64,000 bases of DNA from Peribacillus frigoritolerans (GCF_004358755.1 NZ_SMZY01000002.1:124001-188000), one strand, 5' to 3'; counted from the stretch's first letter, positions 9,222 through 18,567 are shown. Made by a program: numbers and translations. Notes: generated by a model from the sequence alone, not told the origin.

Positions 9222-9222
9222 G

Positions 9223-9248
9223 AAAAGCCGCTGATGACAGCGGCTTTT
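9223..9248. terminator. Bidirectional terminator between ylaL and phoH-like gene
   Basis: AAAAGCCGCTG and CAGCGGCTTTT form an 11-bp stem around ATGA. It serves the two convergent genes. Confidence 0.85.
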
Positions 9249-9256
9249 CCCATCTT

Positions 9257-10585
9257 TCACAATAAATCTGCAGCCAGCTGAGCAAGGCCGGAGCGCTCCC
9301 CTTTTACTAATCTGACATGCCCCGCAATATACTGATCCTTAAACTTTTCCACAACATAGGTTAAGCCATTATTGTATTCATCAAGGTAAGGATGATCGAT
9401 TTGCTCAGGATCTCCCATTAAGACAATTTTGCTTTTTTCCCCTACTCTGGTCAAAATCGTTTTCACTTCGTGTTTCGTTAAGTTCTGGGCTTCATCAATA
9501 ATAATGAACTGCTCAGGAATACTTCTGCCTCGAATATACGTCAGGGCTTCTACTTCTATTGATCCCATCCCTGCTAAAATGGCATCCAGCTCGCCAGGTT
9601 TTTTCGCATTGAAAAGATATTCTAAATTATCATAGATCGGCTGCATCCACGGTCTTAGTTTTTCCTGTTTTTCACCCGGAAGATAGCCAATATCCTTCCC
9701 GACAGGAACGATTGGTCTTGCAACGAGCAATTTTTTGAACGTCCCTAAATCCTCTGTCTGCATCAGACCTGCCGCTAAAGCGAGCAGTGTTTTCCCGGTG
9801 CCTGCTTTTCCAATTAATGTGATAAGAGGCATGTCATTTCTGAGAAGCAGCTCCATCGCCATTGTCTGCTGGACATTTCTTGGCCTTATTCCCCAGATGT
9901 GATCGTGATCAAATACAAGCCTCTTTACTTTTTTTCCTGTCTTATCAACACATCCGATTGCAGAAGCTGAGCCTCCAAGCGCATTTTTCATAATGACAAA
10001 TTGATTTGGGTAAAATGGATGATTTGTTACTTCAGACAAAATCAATTCATTTTTCTCATAAAATCTGTTTAAATCATCACCGCTTATATACAAATCAAGA
10101 TAGCCTGTATAGATTCTGTCAATTTCAACAACCCTGTCGCTCAGAAAATCCTCAGCCAGCAGTCCGATCGCATCAGCTTTTACCCTGACCAGCGTGTCCT
10201 TGCTCACAAGGATGACCGGCCGGCCGTTCTCCATTGTTTCTTCTTCAATTGAAAGATTTTTCGCCACTGCAAGAATGCGATTATCATTTGTTTTTTCTAT
10301 AAAAATCTCCTGAAGTTCATGAAAAGAGCGATGATTCAGCTCAATCCTCAAAAATCCTCCACTAGGCAAAGGAATTTTTTCATGAAGCTTTCCAATCAGC
10401 CTAAGGCTATCAATCAGTTTGGAAACATGTCTTGCATTTCGTCCTATTTCATCCATATACCGCTTTTTTGAATCGACTTCTTCAAGAACGACTGCCGGAA
10501 TCACTACTTCGTTTTCTTCAAAAGAAAAAATGGAATTCGGATCTTGCAGTAAGACATTCGTATCCAAAACATAGATTTTACTCAA
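9257..10585 (-). CDS. ylaK: PIN domain-PhoH ATPase (YlaK, PhoH2-type)
   Basis: A 442-residue fusion of an N-terminal PIN ribonuclease domain (YVLDTNVLLQDP, about 4-15; further acids in EEVDSKK and NDNRILAVA) and a C-terminal PhoH P-loop ATPase (Walker A GKAGTGKT, about 260; Walker B-like FIIIDEAQN; GDPEQID). PhoH2 proteins are described as sequence-influenced RNA helicase/RNases; whether this one acts as toxin, RNA processor or both is not visible. The start is TTG at 10585 after a GGAGG ribosome site. Convergent with ylaL, divergent from ylaJ, as in B. subtilis. Confidence 0.9.
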   Translation of the reverse strand: MSKIYVLDTNVLLQDPNSIFSFEENEVVIPAVVLEEVDSKKRYMDEIGRNARHVSKLIDSLRLIGKLHEKIPLPSGGFLRIELNHRSFHELQEIFIEKTNDNRILAVAKNLSIEEETMENGRPVILVSKDTLVRVKADAIGLLAEDFLSDRVVEIDRIYTGYLDLYISGDDLNRFYEKNELILSEVTNHPFYPNQFVIMKNALGGSASAIGCVDKTGKKVKRLVFDHDHIWGIRPRNVQQTMAMELLLRNDMPLITLIGKAGTGKTLLALAAGLMQTEDLGTFKKLLVARPIVPVGKDIGYLPGEKQEKLRPWMQPIYDNLEYLFNAKKPGELDAILAGMGSIEVEALTYIRGRSIPEQFIIIDEAQNLTKHEVKTILTRVGEKSKIVLMGDPEQIDHPYLDEYNNGLTYVVEKFKDQYIAGHVRLVKGERSGLAQLAADLL

Positions 10586-10756
10586 CCTTCCGCCTCCTAC
10601 CCAGTTCAGGTTTTTATAGTGTATTGCACGTAAAAGTCAGACGAAGATAATCAAGCTGTAATTGAAGCGTTGCTAAAATATATGAATTGGTGCATAAAGA
10701 TAGAAGATTTATTAGACAATAAAATTAAAAAGCATGGTCTAAAAAGGAGTGATTTC

Positions 10757-11365
10757 ATGCGCAAATTTGTTTTCTCAGCACTGTTTATTCTTCTCGCACT
10801 ATCAGGATGCCAAGCAAATCAGGGGTCTCAGGACGACACACCCGAAGATTACAATGGAAAGCCCATTAATGTTCGAAATACAGTAAATGAACCTGTGGAA
10901 AAAAAATCAGGTGAACAGATTTCAAAGCGCCTGGTCAATCTTGCTGGGCGTGTACCGGGCGTAAATGATGTCAGCGCAGTTGTTCTTGGGAAATATGCAG
11001 TTGTAGGAATTGATGTAAATTCAAAACTTGACCGCAACAAGGTTGAATCAATTAAATATGCGGTTGCAGAAAGCATTCAGCATGATCCTTATGGTGCAAA
11101 CGCAGTGATTATCGCTGATGCGGATACTACAGTCCGTCTGCGGGAAATGGGCAAAGATCTTCAGCAGGGACAGCCTGTTGGAGGCATCCTTGAGGAACTT
11201 GCCGCAATCGTCGGCCGCGTCATGCCTGAAATTCCCAGTGATATGCTGAATAATCAAAGAAATAGACCAACCGAGGAAGATAATGATCAGCTGAACAAAA
11301 AAGAGCAAAAAGAGCTTGACCGCGAACAGGAAGATCAGTCAGAAAATCATTTAAATCAGAACTGA
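10757..11365 (+). CDS. ylaJ: YhcN/YlaJ family sporulation lipoprotein
   Basis: A lipoprotein of 202 residues. The signal peptide MRKFVFSALFILLALSGC ends in lipobox LSGC with Cys18 as the lipidation site. The mature part contains the YhcN/YlaJ core, with VPGVNDVSAVVLGKYAVVGID and the repeated D/R-rich ADADTTVRLREMG region, and a strongly charged C-terminal tail. The family is linked to spores and germination in Bacillus. The frame is open from 10670, but the ATG at 10757 has AAAGGAGTGATTTC in front and begins the signal peptide, so it is the start. It ends in a strong hairpin. Confidence 0.88.
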   Translation: MRKFVFSALFILLALSGCQANQGSQDDTPEDYNGKPINVRNTVNEPVEKKSGEQISKRLVNLAGRVPGVNDVSAVVLGKYAVVGIDVNSKLDRNKVESIKYAVAESIQHDPYGANAVIIADADTTVRLREMGKDLQQGQPVGGILEELAAIVGRVMPEIPSDMLNNQRNRPTEEDNDQLNKKEQKELDREQEDQSENHLNQN

Positions 11366-11397
11366 CTGCTTCCCTTCCGCCTATAATCTTGATTGAA

Positions 11398-11429
11398 AAA
11401 AAGCTTAGATTTCCCAATCTAAGCTTTTT
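11398..11429. terminator. Bidirectional terminator after ylaJ
   Basis: AAAAAGCTTAGATT and AATCTAAGCTTTTT form a perfect 14-bp stem with a 4-nt loop. The right arm encodes the last codons of the convergent gene at 11419. Confidence 0.88.
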
Positions 11430-11874
11430 TCATTGCTTCTAACACCTGACTGTCAAGCTTTGCAGCTGCTTTTTCATCATATGTTTTTTCATATGCAGGT
11501 TCGGCTGATATTTTAGACCCGTAGAACATGACATCACGGACTTCAGATATCTTAATCTCAATTAAAGCAAGTTTTAATGGGACACCCTCAAGCTTGTCAA
11601 TTTTGACATGGGCATGGCCATTTATAGAATATGTAGACTCATTTGCCAGCAGCGTAAGAGCCGCAGCAGGATGTTTTTTTACGTTTTCAACAATTCTGGA
11701 CCGATTATCGACAGCCAGGTAAACTCGTTCTAAATCAGGGGCATACACCCATGATACGGCTGATACGTTCGGAGATCCTGTTTCATGATCAAGAGTTGCA
11801 AAAACAGCAAATCTTTCTTTTTGGAGATTGTCAAACAAAGGCTGAATCAATTTTGTTTCTACCTTATTGGCCAT
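11419..11874 (-). CDS. Pyridoxamine 5'-phosphate oxidase-like split-barrel protein
   Basis: A 151-residue protein of the FMN-binding split-barrel (PNPOx-like) family: FAVFATLDHETGSPNVSAVSW, followed by VYLAVDNRSRIVENVKKHPAAALTLL. Such proteins bind flavins or cofactors and many are stress-related; the true substrate is unknown. The frame is open to 11946, but the ATG at 11874 follows GGAGGGAAGAAA and begins MANKVETK, so I choose it. Its stop lies in the ylaJ terminator. It is not part of the B. subtilis ylaJ-ylaI neighbourhood as I know it, so probably a lineage-specific insertion. Confidence 0.75.
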   Translation of the reverse strand: MANKVETKLIQPLFDNLQKERFAVFATLDHETGSPNVSAVSWVYAPDLERVYLAVDNRSRIVENVKKHPAAALTLLANESTYSINGHAHVKIDKLEGVPLKLALIEIKISEVRDVMFYGSKISAEPAYEKTYDEKAAAKLDSQVLEAMKKA

Positions 11875-11946
11875 TTTCTTCCCTCCATTAAAGTTGTATA
11901 ATGCTATCATACCTTTTTTTATTTTTGTTTCCAACTGTAAAGTCAT

Positions 11947-12272
11947 CTAGAAAAGCGGAAGCGTCCGTTTAGCTCCGACAGACAGATAAGGATCCGCCAG
12001 CAAAGGCGCTTTTTGCCTTTGCTGGCGGATCCGTTCTGGCCGAGGAGTTGGGCGATGGAGCTAGACATCGAAGCGCAAAATTTTATACTTTCTTATCTTT
12101 TAAGAAAAGCGGAACCGCCTGTTTAGCGCAGGCAGACAGATAAGGATCCGACAGGAAAGGCGCTTTTTGCCAATACTTGCGGATCCGTTCTGGCCGAGGA
12201 GTTGGGCGATGGAGCTAGACATCGAAGCGCAAAATTTTATACTTTCTTATTGGAACCGCCTGTTTAGCTCCA
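11947..12272. repeat. Tandem copies of a hairpin-bearing dispersed repeat
   Basis: Two long copies (about 11947-12080 and 12101-12240) and a truncated third (about 12252-12272) lie in a row. Both begin with an AAAAGCGGAA element, contain GACAGATAAGGATCCG, share GGCCGAGGAGTTGGGCGATG and finish with AGACATCGAAGCGCAAAAT. Copy one holds a perfect 18-bp inverted repeat at 11990-12032 around a 7-nt loop. No ORF is seen. Diverged relatives occur at about 15917-16045, 53388-53490 and 54003-54060. The remaining bases to 12376 are A/T-rich with nothing recognised. Confidence 0.85.
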
Positions 12273-12376
12273 CTATAAAAAGATTTATCATCCGATTATT
12301 AACATTTAACAACTAATAACAACTAATTTTAAACATTTATTCAACAATTTTCAGAAAAAGAATGATGAGGTGTACC

Positions 12377-12577
12377 ATGAGAGTAAAATGTGTTTTATGC
12401 GATAAAGTAGAAACCATTGACGATGAAACGCTTCAGGCGAAGAGGCTGCGAAACCGCCCGATTCATACGTATATGTGCAGTGAATGCGACCTGAGGATTG
12501 AAAACCGGACAATTGAACGTGCTAATACAGGAAATTTCAGATTGTACAGAGATAAGAAAACAGAGGATAGCTGGTAG
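12377..12577 (+). CDS. ylaI: YlaI family zinc-ribbon-like small protein (DUF2197)
   Basis: A 66-residue protein with two Cys pairs, CVLC near the N terminus and CSEC about 28 residues later, forming a probable zinc ribbon. It matches B. subtilis YlaI in size, motif and place. The function is unknown. The frame opens at 12362, but the ATG at 12377 has GATGAGGTG in front and starts MRVKCVLCD, so it is preferred. The stop overlaps the GTG of the next gene, indicating translational coupling. Confidence 0.88.
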   Translation: MRVKCVLCDKVETIDDETLQAKRLRNRPIHTYMCSECDLRIENRTIERANTGNFRLYRDKKTEDSW

Positions 12578-13008
12578 TGGTTAAGAGGGGAGCTCTTATT
12601 GGCCTGATCAGCGGTATTGTTCTTGGTCTTTTTTTGAAATTCGCTGAAAGAGTCAGTGGAGAAAAAGTCTATGTGCTTTTGCTTAACATTGATTTTATTT
12701 ACAAAGAGCCACTCCCTGAGCTTTTTGAATTTGTACTCCATTTGGCTGTTGCTGTCATAATTGGAGTTCTGTATGTTTTCACTTTAACCTTTTTTACTAT
12801 CACATCACAGCTGAACAGATGGCTGACAGCGTTTGCGCTGACTCTTCCTGCTGTTTTATTATATTTCCCTTTAACGATTCTTGCAGTAAGAGAGACGCCT
12901 GCAATAGACGACTTCGGAGCTCTTGCTTGGTGGACAGCCGGTCACATCCTTTTTGCGGCTGCACTGGCTGCGTCAGCTCATATTATGCACAAAAAAACAC
13001 CTCATTAA
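12577..13008 (+). CDS. Uncharacterised four-helix membrane protein
   Basis: A 143-residue protein with four predicted membrane segments (about 5-20, 50-73, 84-104, 118-136), short basic N terminus and C-terminal HIMHKKTPH. The start codon is GTG overlapping the ylaI stop by one base. The general shape recalls YqhR-type small membrane proteins, but I do not recognise the family with confidence. Coupling with ylaI suggests joint expression. The last codons enter the terminator hairpin shared with the convergent gene. Confidence 0.7.
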   Translation: MVKRGALIGLISGIVLGLFLKFAERVSGEKVYVLLLNIDFIYKEPLPELFEFVLHLAVAVIIGVLYVFTLTFFTITSQLNRWLTAFALTLPAVLLYFPLTILAVRETPAIDDFGALAWWTAGHILFAAALAASAHIMHKKTPH

Positions 13009-13018
13009 GAGGTGTTTT
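12994..13018. terminator. Bidirectional terminator
   Basis: AAAACACCTC and GAGGTGTTTT form a 10-bp stem around ATTAA between two convergent genes. Confidence 0.85.
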
Positions 13019-13301
13019 ATTTGTAATTCTGATACTTTTCAGGTTCTGCCTCAATCTGATCAATCATACTGTCGATTAATTCTGCCGGAAACCTTGATGA
13101 TTTCTGCACGCCATTCAGTGTGTAGCTCACAAGATACATGACATCATCTTTGTGTATTTGAACATCGGCAAGATCATGGTTTTCTTTAAGCAATTCATCA
13201 AACAGCCTGAATGTATCCACTGCTGCAGTATCTTCAGGACGGGCATCTGCTACAACTTTAATGGAGAGCCAATTATAAAGCGAGTCCTGGAGAGATCTCA
13301 T
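13017..13301 (-). CDS. Conserved small hypothetical protein next to ylaH
   Basis: A 94-residue soluble acidic protein beginning [23 protein letters not shown] do not recognise a named domain. Its ATG overlaps the ylaH stop by four bases (ATGA), so the two are translationally coupled, and it ends at a shared terminator. The alternation of amphipathic helices ([22 protein letters not shown]) with a central [11 protein letters not shown] strand pair suggests a compact alpha/beta fold. Coding is supported by the operon position and the absence of a competing frame. Confidence 0.75.
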   Translation of the reverse strand: MRSLQDSLYNWLSIKVVADARPEDTAAVDTFRLFDELLKENHDLADVQIHKDDVMYLVSYTLNGVQKSSRFPAELIDSMIDQIEAEPEKYQNYK

Positions 13302-13621
13302 GTTGCAGCATTCCGCTCAGCTTTTTTGGACTGATGCAGACGAATCTTATAGATGATTAAGATGAGTGCTGCAACAATCAGCCCTTCTGCCACAGGAAGA
13401 AATGCTCCTAAAAAGGTTAAAACTGTACACCCGAACATTAAGAACAAATAGATGACAATTGCCTTTAGCAGGGGCAGCTTTTTAGCAAACCCCAGCTTAA
13501 ATACGACAATTGATAATCCGAGAATGACCAAGTATAAAATATTTGCCCCCATTTGAGTATCAGGTTCAGTTGCAGTATAAATGGCATACGCAACCGGCCA
13601 CATACTTTCGTAAACGTTCAT
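13298..13621 (-). CDS. ylaH: YlaH-like membrane protein
   Basis: A 107-residue protein with three hydrophobic helices (about 26-42, 50-68, 74-92) and a basic C-terminal tail, [31 protein letters not shown] and [12 protein letters not shown] resemble B. subtilis YlaH, which lies in the same place next to typA. The function is unknown. It precedes and overlaps the 94-residue gene and follows typA on the same strand after about 37 nt, so the three may form one operon from typA. Confidence 0.82.
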   Translation of the reverse strand: MNVYESMWPVAYAIYTATEPDTQMGANILYLVILGLSIVVFKLGFAKKLPLLKAIVIYLFLMFGCTVLTFLGAFLPVAEGLIVAALILIIYKIRLHQSKKAERNAAT

Positions 13622-13658
13622 CCCGTGTTCCCCTCCATTGCATGTCTAGGGTTAACTT

Positions 13659-15503
13659 TTACAGCAAGCCAGCTAATTTTTTCTTCTTAGCTTGTTTTTC
13701 GCGCTCATTCTTATCAAGAATTTTCTTTCTTAAACGAATAGAAGTTGGTGTAAGCTCACAGTACTCATCATCGTTCAAGTATTCAAGAGATTCTTCAAGA
13801 GACATGATGCGAGGTTTTTTCATTGTGCTTGTTTGGTCTTTATTTGCAGAACGGATATTTGTTTGCTGCTTCATTCTGCAGATATTGACAACAAGGTCAT
13901 TTTCACGGTTGTGTTCTCCGACGATCATGCCTTCATACACATCTTTACCAGCATCAAGGAAAATGATTCCGCGGTCTTCAACACCTTGAATACCATAAGT
14001 TGTTGATTTTCCGTTTTCCATAGAAATTAACACGCCTTGACGACGTCCTCCAACTTGACCCGGCTGCATTGGCTGATAGCTGTCAAATGTATGGTTAATG
14101 ATGCCGAATCCGCGAGTGATTGACATGAATTCTGTAGAGTAGCCGATTAATCCGCGTGCAGGCACGTTGAAAATTAAACGGACTTGACCGTTGCCGTTGT
14201 TGATCATATCAAGCATTTCACCTTTGCGGGCACCGATTGATTCCATGACAGAACCAGTATGCTCCTCAGGTACATCAATTTGAACGCGCTCAACAGGCTC
14301 ACATCTTACACCATCAATTTCTTTTACGATAACTTCAGGTTTAGATACTTGAAGCTCATAGCCCTCGCGGCGCATGTTCTCGATCAGAATAGAAAGATGA
14401 AGCTCTCCGCGGCCTGAAACGATCCATGCATCCGGAGATTCTGTGTTTTCTACACGCAAACTAACATCAGTCTGCAATTGAGACATTAAACGCTCTTCAA
14501 TTTTACGTGAAGTCACATATTTTCCTTCGCGGCCTGCAAATGGACTGTTGTTTACAACAAATGTCATTTGGAGAGTAGGCTCATCAATGCGAAGGATCGG
14601 CAATGCTTCCTGATGCTCAACCGGGCAAACTGTTTCACCTACGTTGATATCTTCCATTCCTGAAACAGCCACTAAATCTCCTGCTTTTGCGCTTTCAATT
14701 TCTATGCGTTTTAAGCCTTGGAAACCGAATAATTTTGTTACACGGAAGTTCTTGAAAGAACCGTCAATTTTCATTAATGAAACCTGCTGTCCTACTTCCA
14801 TTGTTCCGCGGAATACGCGGCCGATTCCGATACGTCCTACATAATCGTTGTAATCAAGTAGAGCTACCTGGAATTGAAGAGGCTCATCTGTGTTATCAAC
14901 TGGAGCTGGAATGTGCTCAACAATTGAATCAAACAATGAAACCATGTTCTCTTCCTGATCAGCTGGGTCCGGGCTTGTGCTTGCTGTTCCGTTCATAGCT
15001 GAAGCAAAGATAACCGGGAACTCAAGCTGCTCTTCTGAGGCATCAAGTTCAATAAATAAATCAAGAACTTCGTCTACTACTTCCTCTGGACGGGCAAAAT
15101 CGCGGTCGATTTTGTTTACAACAACGATTGGCGTTAAGTTTTGCTCAAGCGCCTTTTTAAGAACAAAGCGTGTCTGAGGCATACATCCTTCATAAGCGTC
15201 AACAACCAGCAATACGCCGTCAACCATTTTCATGATGCGCTCAACTTCGCCGCCGAAGTCGGCATGTCCTGGTGTATCCATGATGTTGATGCGTGTATCT
15301 TTATAATTAATTGCCGTATTTTTTGCTAAGATCGTAATTCCGCGCTCGCGCTCTAAATCATTGGAATCCATCGCTCTTTCAGCAACTTGTTCGTTCGCAC
15401 GGAACGTACCTGCCTGATGAAGCATTTTGTCGACAAGAGTCGTTTTTCCGTGGTCTACGTGGGCAATAATAGCAATGTTTCGAATATCATTTCGAAGTTT
15501 CAC
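13659..15503 (-). CDS. typA: Translational GTPase TypA/BipA
   Basis: A 614-residue ribosome-associated GTPase involved in 50S assembly and low-temperature or stress growth. The G domain is complete: AHVDHGKTT (G1, about 14-22), RGITI (G2), DTPGHADF (G3), NKIDR (G4). EF-G-like domains II, III and V follow, with [20 protein letters not shown], and the TypA-specific C-terminal domain. Length is standard. The start is GTG at 15503 with AGGAGATG upstream. In B. subtilis the same gene is ylaG. Confidence 0.97.
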   Translation of the reverse strand: MKLRNDIRNIAIIAHVDHGKTTLVDKMLHQAGTFRANEQVAERAMDSNDLERERGITILAKNTAINYKDTRINIMDTPGHADFGGEVERIMKMVDGVLLVVDAYEGCMPQTRFVLKKALEQNLTPIVVVNKIDRDFARPEEVVDEVLDLFIELDASEEQLEFPVIFASAMNGTASTSPDPADQEENMVSLFDSIVEHIPAPVDNTDEPLQFQVALLDYNDYVGRIGIGRVFRGTMEVGQQVSLMKIDGSFKNFRVTKLFGFQGLKRIEIESAKAGDLVAVSGMEDINVGETVCPVEHQEALPILRIDEPTLQMTFVVNNSPFAGREGKYVTSRKIEERLMSQLQTDVSLRVENTESPDAWIVSGRGELHLSILIENMRREGYELQVSKPEVIVKEIDGVRCEPVERVQIDVPEEHTGSVMESIGARKGEMLDMINNGNGQVRLIFNVPARGLIGYSTEFMSITRGFGIINHTFDSYQPMQPGQVGGRRQGVLISMENGKSTTYGIQGVEDRGIIFLDAGKDVYEGMIVGEHNRENDLVVNICRMKQQTNIRSANKDQTSTMKKPRIMSLEESLEYLNDDEYCELTPTSIRLRKKILDKNEREKQAKKKKLAGLL

Positions 15504-15631
15504 ATTTTCATCTCCTAAAAAATTAAAATAACCTTATGTATTATACCACAAACTTTTATAGAAAAAAGGAATCATTTTATGTAAACTGATAAAAGGGGCA
15601 AAATTTGCTGTCCAAACGGTTATGGAAGGGG

Positions 15632-15829
15632 ATGAAAAATCAGATGAAATCTGGAAAATGGATCTTCTTTCTTTTAGCATTCATTGCAGCCGGATCGATG
15701 GTTGGCGTCGGCATTGCAGTTGGTGAAAGAAGTATTTTAGGCATATTACTCTCTATTCTTGCCCTTATTGCGGCAATGGGTTTTGGATTTGCAACAAAAA
15801 AGAAAATGCGTGATAAAGGAATTCTTTAA
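15632..15829 (+). CDS. ylaF: YlaF family small membrane protein (DUF5325)
   Basis: A small protein with two hydrophobic helices (FFLLAFIAAGSMVGVGIAV and ILGILLSILALIAAMGFGF) and a basic end, KKKMRDKG. Place and topology match B. subtilis YlaF, divergent from typA. The frame is open from 15605. Of the in-frame ATGs at 15632 (65 residues) and 15644 (61 residues), the first abuts GGAAGGGG and the second has it 12 nt away; the choice is not certain. A terminator follows. The function is unknown. Confidence 0.8.
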   Translation: MKNQMKSGKWIFFLLAFIAAGSMVGVGIAVGERSILGILLSILALIAAMGFGFATKKKMRDKGIL

Positions 15830-15830
15830 C

Positions 15831-15860
15831 AAAAATCGGGGCCATGTCTCCGATTTTTTT
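15831..15860 (+). terminator. Terminator of ylaF
   Basis: AAAATCGG and CCGATTTT stem with a 10-nt loop and a T run, just after the ylaF stop. Confidence 0.8.
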
Positions 15861-15916
15861 ATTTGTTTAGGAAATTATAAAAGGTATAGGTTGTGGATAA
15901 TGAAATAAAGTTATCC

Positions 15917-16045
15917 ACGTCCAGCTCCAGCGCCTAGATCCTCGGTCAGAAAGAATCCGCCAAAAAGTCAAACCGGGACTTTTCTGGCGGATTCTTATCT
16001 GCCTGTCGGATCTGACCAAGGCGCTTGCGCTTTTGTCCTTTTCCG
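15917..16045 (-). repeat. Dispersed repeat copy (reverse orientation)
   Basis: Read on the minus strand it holds GACAGGCAGATAAGAATCCG, an inverted repeat pairing AATCCGCCAGAAAAGTC-type arms with TTTGGCGGATT, then CTGACCGAGGATC and GGCGCTGGAGCTGGACG. Order and wording agree with the tandem copies at 11947-12272, though diverged. Confidence 0.75.
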
Positions 16046-16051
16046 CATAAA

Positions 16052-16069
16052 AACCCCTTTAAAAGGGGC
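16052..16069 (-). terminator. Terminator of the GNAT gene
   Basis: Minus-strand GCCCCTTTTAAAGGGGTTTTTA: a short GC stem followed by T5, just beyond the stop of the acetyltransferase gene. Confidence 0.6.
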
Positions 16070-16524
16070 TATACAGGTTTTACTGAGGTTATATACTCTT
16101 TTCCTTGTGTATCTTTTTCGGATTTCAACTGTTCAAATCCGCAGATTCCGAGAAATTGCAGCCAGTCAAGCCTGGATGCCGGACAGCCGGCAAAAACTGC
16201 TTTGTGTCCATTCTGTTTTAATTCAGCCGATATTTGCCCGATTATTTCCCTGCCCAGGCCTTGTTTCCGGTGCATATGATGAATCAGGACCGTTCCAATC
16301 CACGGTTTCTCATTTGAGGGGGCCCAGTCAAGATGAAACGAGATCCCTATCATTTCATTTGACTTCATCCAGACAAGCCAAGTGCCGTTATACATTTTAT
16401 AAGATGTCATGTATTCTTCTGCCTGAGAGGGCGTGCATTCCTCTTCTTGCCAAGTTTCGCTTGCTCCTATCAGTTCTTCAAAAAAGGGATAGTCCGAATC
16501 TTCAAATGGACGGTATTTAAGCAT
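16069..16524 (-). CDS. GNAT family N-acetyltransferase
   Basis: A 151-residue GCN5-related acetyltransferase. The acetyl-CoA loop is visible as RKQGLGREII (R-x-x-G-x-G, about 90-99) after strand IGTVLIHHMH, and the C-terminal region has the usual F-x-GICGFEQL. The substrate cannot be predicted. ATG start at 16524 directly abuts the end of suhB (16525), suggesting co-transcription. It corresponds in position to no B. subtilis gene that I recall. Confidence 0.82.
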   Translation of the reverse strand: MLKYRPFEDSDYPFFEELIGASETWQEEECTPSQAEEYMTSYKMYNGTWLVWMKSNEMIGISFHLDWAPSNEKPWIGTVLIHHMHRKQGLGREIIGQISAELKQNGHKAVFAGCPASRLDWLQFLGICGFEQLKSEKDTQGKEYITSVKPV

Positions 16525-17316
16525 CTACTTGTTCAGATAATCCTTAAGAATGGTAGAATGAATTCCTTTTTTCGCAACGAAAATACTGTTTTGTCCAAGC
16601 AAATTTATTTTTTCCCCATCTAAAGTTGTTGCTTTTGCCCCAACCTCTTCAAGTAAAATCAGACCGGCAGCAAAATCCCACGGAGCAAGCCTAAGTGTAA
16701 TATACGCGTCAAGCCTGCCAGACGCAACGTAAGCAAATTCAAGTGTTGCCGATCCATATGACCGTGTCCCTCTCACCGCTTTTGCGACAGGAACTAATAA
16801 GTTATGATCAAATCGTTTATTTTCCATCACCCATGTAGCATTCAAAGCAATCACAGCCTGGTTTAATGGGACATCCTTAAGATCAGGAAGTTTATAATCA
16901 TTCATAAAAGCCCCTTTGCCCCTGACCGCATGGTACAGCTCGTCATGAACAACATCATAGATCAGGCCGACTTGTCCAACCCCATCTTCATAAATACCGA
17001 TTGAGATGGCGAAATTCCTTTGCTGGTGAACAAAATTCATTGTTCCGTCAATCGGGTCCACAATCCAGACGATTCCCTCTAAAGACTGAATGTCGTGGCC
17101 AAAGCCTTCTTCCCCAAGAATGCGATGCTCCGGATAGATTTCATTAATTTTTGAAATCAAAAATTGCTCGGTTTCTTTATCCATATTGGTGACAAGATCA
17201 TCCGGATTCGATTTAGACTGGATTTGGAGCACATTTTGAAAGGACTGGCGGATTGTTTCTCCTGCTGTATATATCCATGATTTTGCATCACTTTCGATCT
17301 TAGACCAATTTGCCAT
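16525..17316 (-). CDS. suhB: Inositol-1-monophosphatase family phosphatase SuhB/YktC
   Basis: A 263-residue Mg-dependent phosphatase. The metal-binding signatures are complete: GEEGFG (Glu ligand, about 68-73), WIVDPIDGTMNFVH (about 86-99) and the C-terminal WDFAAGLILLEEVGA. Length and motifs match B. subtilis YktC, which dephosphorylates inositol-1-phosphate and related sugar phosphates. ATG at 17316 with GAAGG upstream. It probably forms a unit with the downstream acetyltransferase gene. Confidence 0.93.
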   Translation of the reverse strand: MANWSKIESDAKSWIYTAGETIRQSFQNVLQIQSKSNPDDLVTNMDKETEQFLISKINEIYPEHRILGEEGFGHDIQSLEGIVWIVDPIDGTMNFVHQQRNFAISIGIYEDGVGQVGLIYDVVHDELYHAVRGKGAFMNDYKLPDLKDVPLNQAVIALNATWVMENKRFDHNLLVPVAKAVRGTRSYGSATLEFAYVASGRLDAYITLRLAPWDFAAGLILLEEVGAKATTLDGEKINLLGQNSIFVAKKGIHSTILKDYLNK

Positions 17317-17429
17317 GTATAAACCTTCTTTCTATGTAGGTAAGCTATTTATATAAAATAAGAATAACGCAAGGAAATTATGGAAAGCAAGCAAAGGGGC
17401 GCCTCCTCAGGAAATGATTTACTCAGATA

Positions 17430-17456
17430 AAAACGAACCCTTGTGCGAGGTTCGCT
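17430..17456 (-). terminator. Terminator of ykzI-like gene
   Basis: Minus strand CGAACC and GGTTCG stem with a TCGCACAA-type loop, then a T run; just after the small gene stop. Confidence 0.75.
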
Positions 17457-17469
17457 TTGTCTGCTGCAT

Positions 17470-17658
17470 TTAAGCCTGCAGTCTGAGCCATTCTTTTCTT
17501 AGTCTTTCAAGCTTCCGTTTGCATTCATTCTTCTTTGTTTCGTCGTTTTCGCTCATGGCGTCATAAAGGGTGGCCAATTCATAATCTAATTCAAGTTTCA
17601 GCACCCCAATACGATTATCCGATTCCTTTTGTCCAGTAGTTTTCACAATTTGCTTCAT
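17470..17658 (-). CDS. ykzI: YkzI-like small coiled protein
   Basis: A 62-residue, highly charged helical protein, MKQIVKTTGQKESDNRIGVLK, ending in ERLRKEWLRLQA. Size and position between suhB and yktB agree with B. subtilis ykzI, which is the basis for the name; sequence memory for this family is weak. ATG at 17658 follows AAAGGGGCGG, a good ribosome site. A terminator follows. Function unknown. Confidence 0.65.
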   Translation of the reverse strand: MKQIVKTTGQKESDNRIGVLKLELDYELATLYDAMSENDETKKNECKRKLERLRKEWLRLQA

Positions 17659-17910
17659 CTTTCTACCGCCCCTTTCAAATATTGTCTATAATTGTTAACC
17701 AGCGACTTTTCATTTAACATAATTTTCTGATATTTTTATATATGATATGAAACTTGAAAATAGGATGCAACTTGGAACTGAAAATTGTGTATTTACCTAT
17801 TATTCATTTAATACCACATTCTCAAAGTGTCGAAACGTGCAAGTTTCTTTCGAATCTGCTGGCTGGTGTGCTAAAATGTTCGCATGCACTTGTATCAGGA
17901 GGTTGGAGAA

Positions 17911-18561
17911 ATGGACTTTAAAGGATTTACAAATGAAGATTTCGATGTTTTTAAAATAGACGGCTTGGATGAGCGGATGGAAGCTTTAATTCAAACAGTA
18001 AGACCAAAGCTTGAGCAGTTAGGTGAAAGATTTGCATCTGATCTCTCAGGAATGACCGGGGAGGAAATGTATGCGCACGTTGCAAAGCATGCCCGCCGTT
18101 CAGTTAATCCCCCTAAAGATACCTGGGTTGCATTCGCAGCCAATAAACGCGGATATAAAATGATGCCCCATTTTCAAATCGGCTTATGGGAAACTCATGC
18201 TTTTGCCTGGTTTGCGGTTATTTATGAATCGCCTGTAAAAGATCAGTACGGTGCTGAGCTTGCAAAAAATTGGATCAAACTGCGTTCTGGGATTCCAGAC
18301 CATTTCGTCTGGTCGGCTGACCATACAAAACCCGAAGTATTCATTCAAAAAGACTTGAGCGAAGATGACTTCAGGAAAATGTTTGAACGCCTGCAAACCA
18401 TTAAAAAAGCGGAACTATTATGCGGTATTAAAATTGAGCGCGTGGATGCCGTTAAAATGAACGGAAAAGAATTTACTGATAAAATAGAAGAAACATTCAA
18501 TACGCTGCTTCCTCTTTATACTATTGCTCAAAAGGCTGCTCTGTCAAAAAATTTCACTTAA
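17911..18561 (+). CDS. yktB: UPF0637 family protein YktB (DUF1054)
   Basis: A 216-residue soluble protein of the UPF0637 family, recognised from WVAFAANKRGYKMMPHFQIG, HAFAWFAVIYE and GIPDHFVWSADHTKP, and from its position. The frame is open from 17884, but the ATG at 17911 follows CAGGAGGTTGGAGAA and begins MDFKGFTNEDF. The biochemical role is unknown. Shares a terminator with convergent yktA. It is a good marker of the B. subtilis-like core order at this border of the catabolic island. Confidence 0.92.
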   Translation: MDFKGFTNEDFDVFKIDGLDERMEALIQTVRPKLEQLGERFASDLSGMTGEEMYAHVAKHARRSVNPPKDTWVAFAANKRGYKMMPHFQIGLWETHAFAWFAVIYESPVKDQYGAELAKNWIKLRSGIPDHFVWSADHTKPEVFIQKDLSEDDFRKMFERLQTIKKAELLCGIKIERVDAVKMNGKEFTDKIEETFNTLLPLYTIAQKAALSKNFT

Positions 18562-18567
18562 ACACAC

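Noticed and set aside
16107-16520. 137-codon plus-strand frame opposite the acetyltransferase gene
   Set aside because: The minus-strand frame has a GNAT motif and a ribosome site; this one has neither.
17747-17959. 70-codon plus-strand frame ahead of yktB
   Set aside because: No good ribosome site, low-quality sequence, and it overlaps the start of yktB in another frame.
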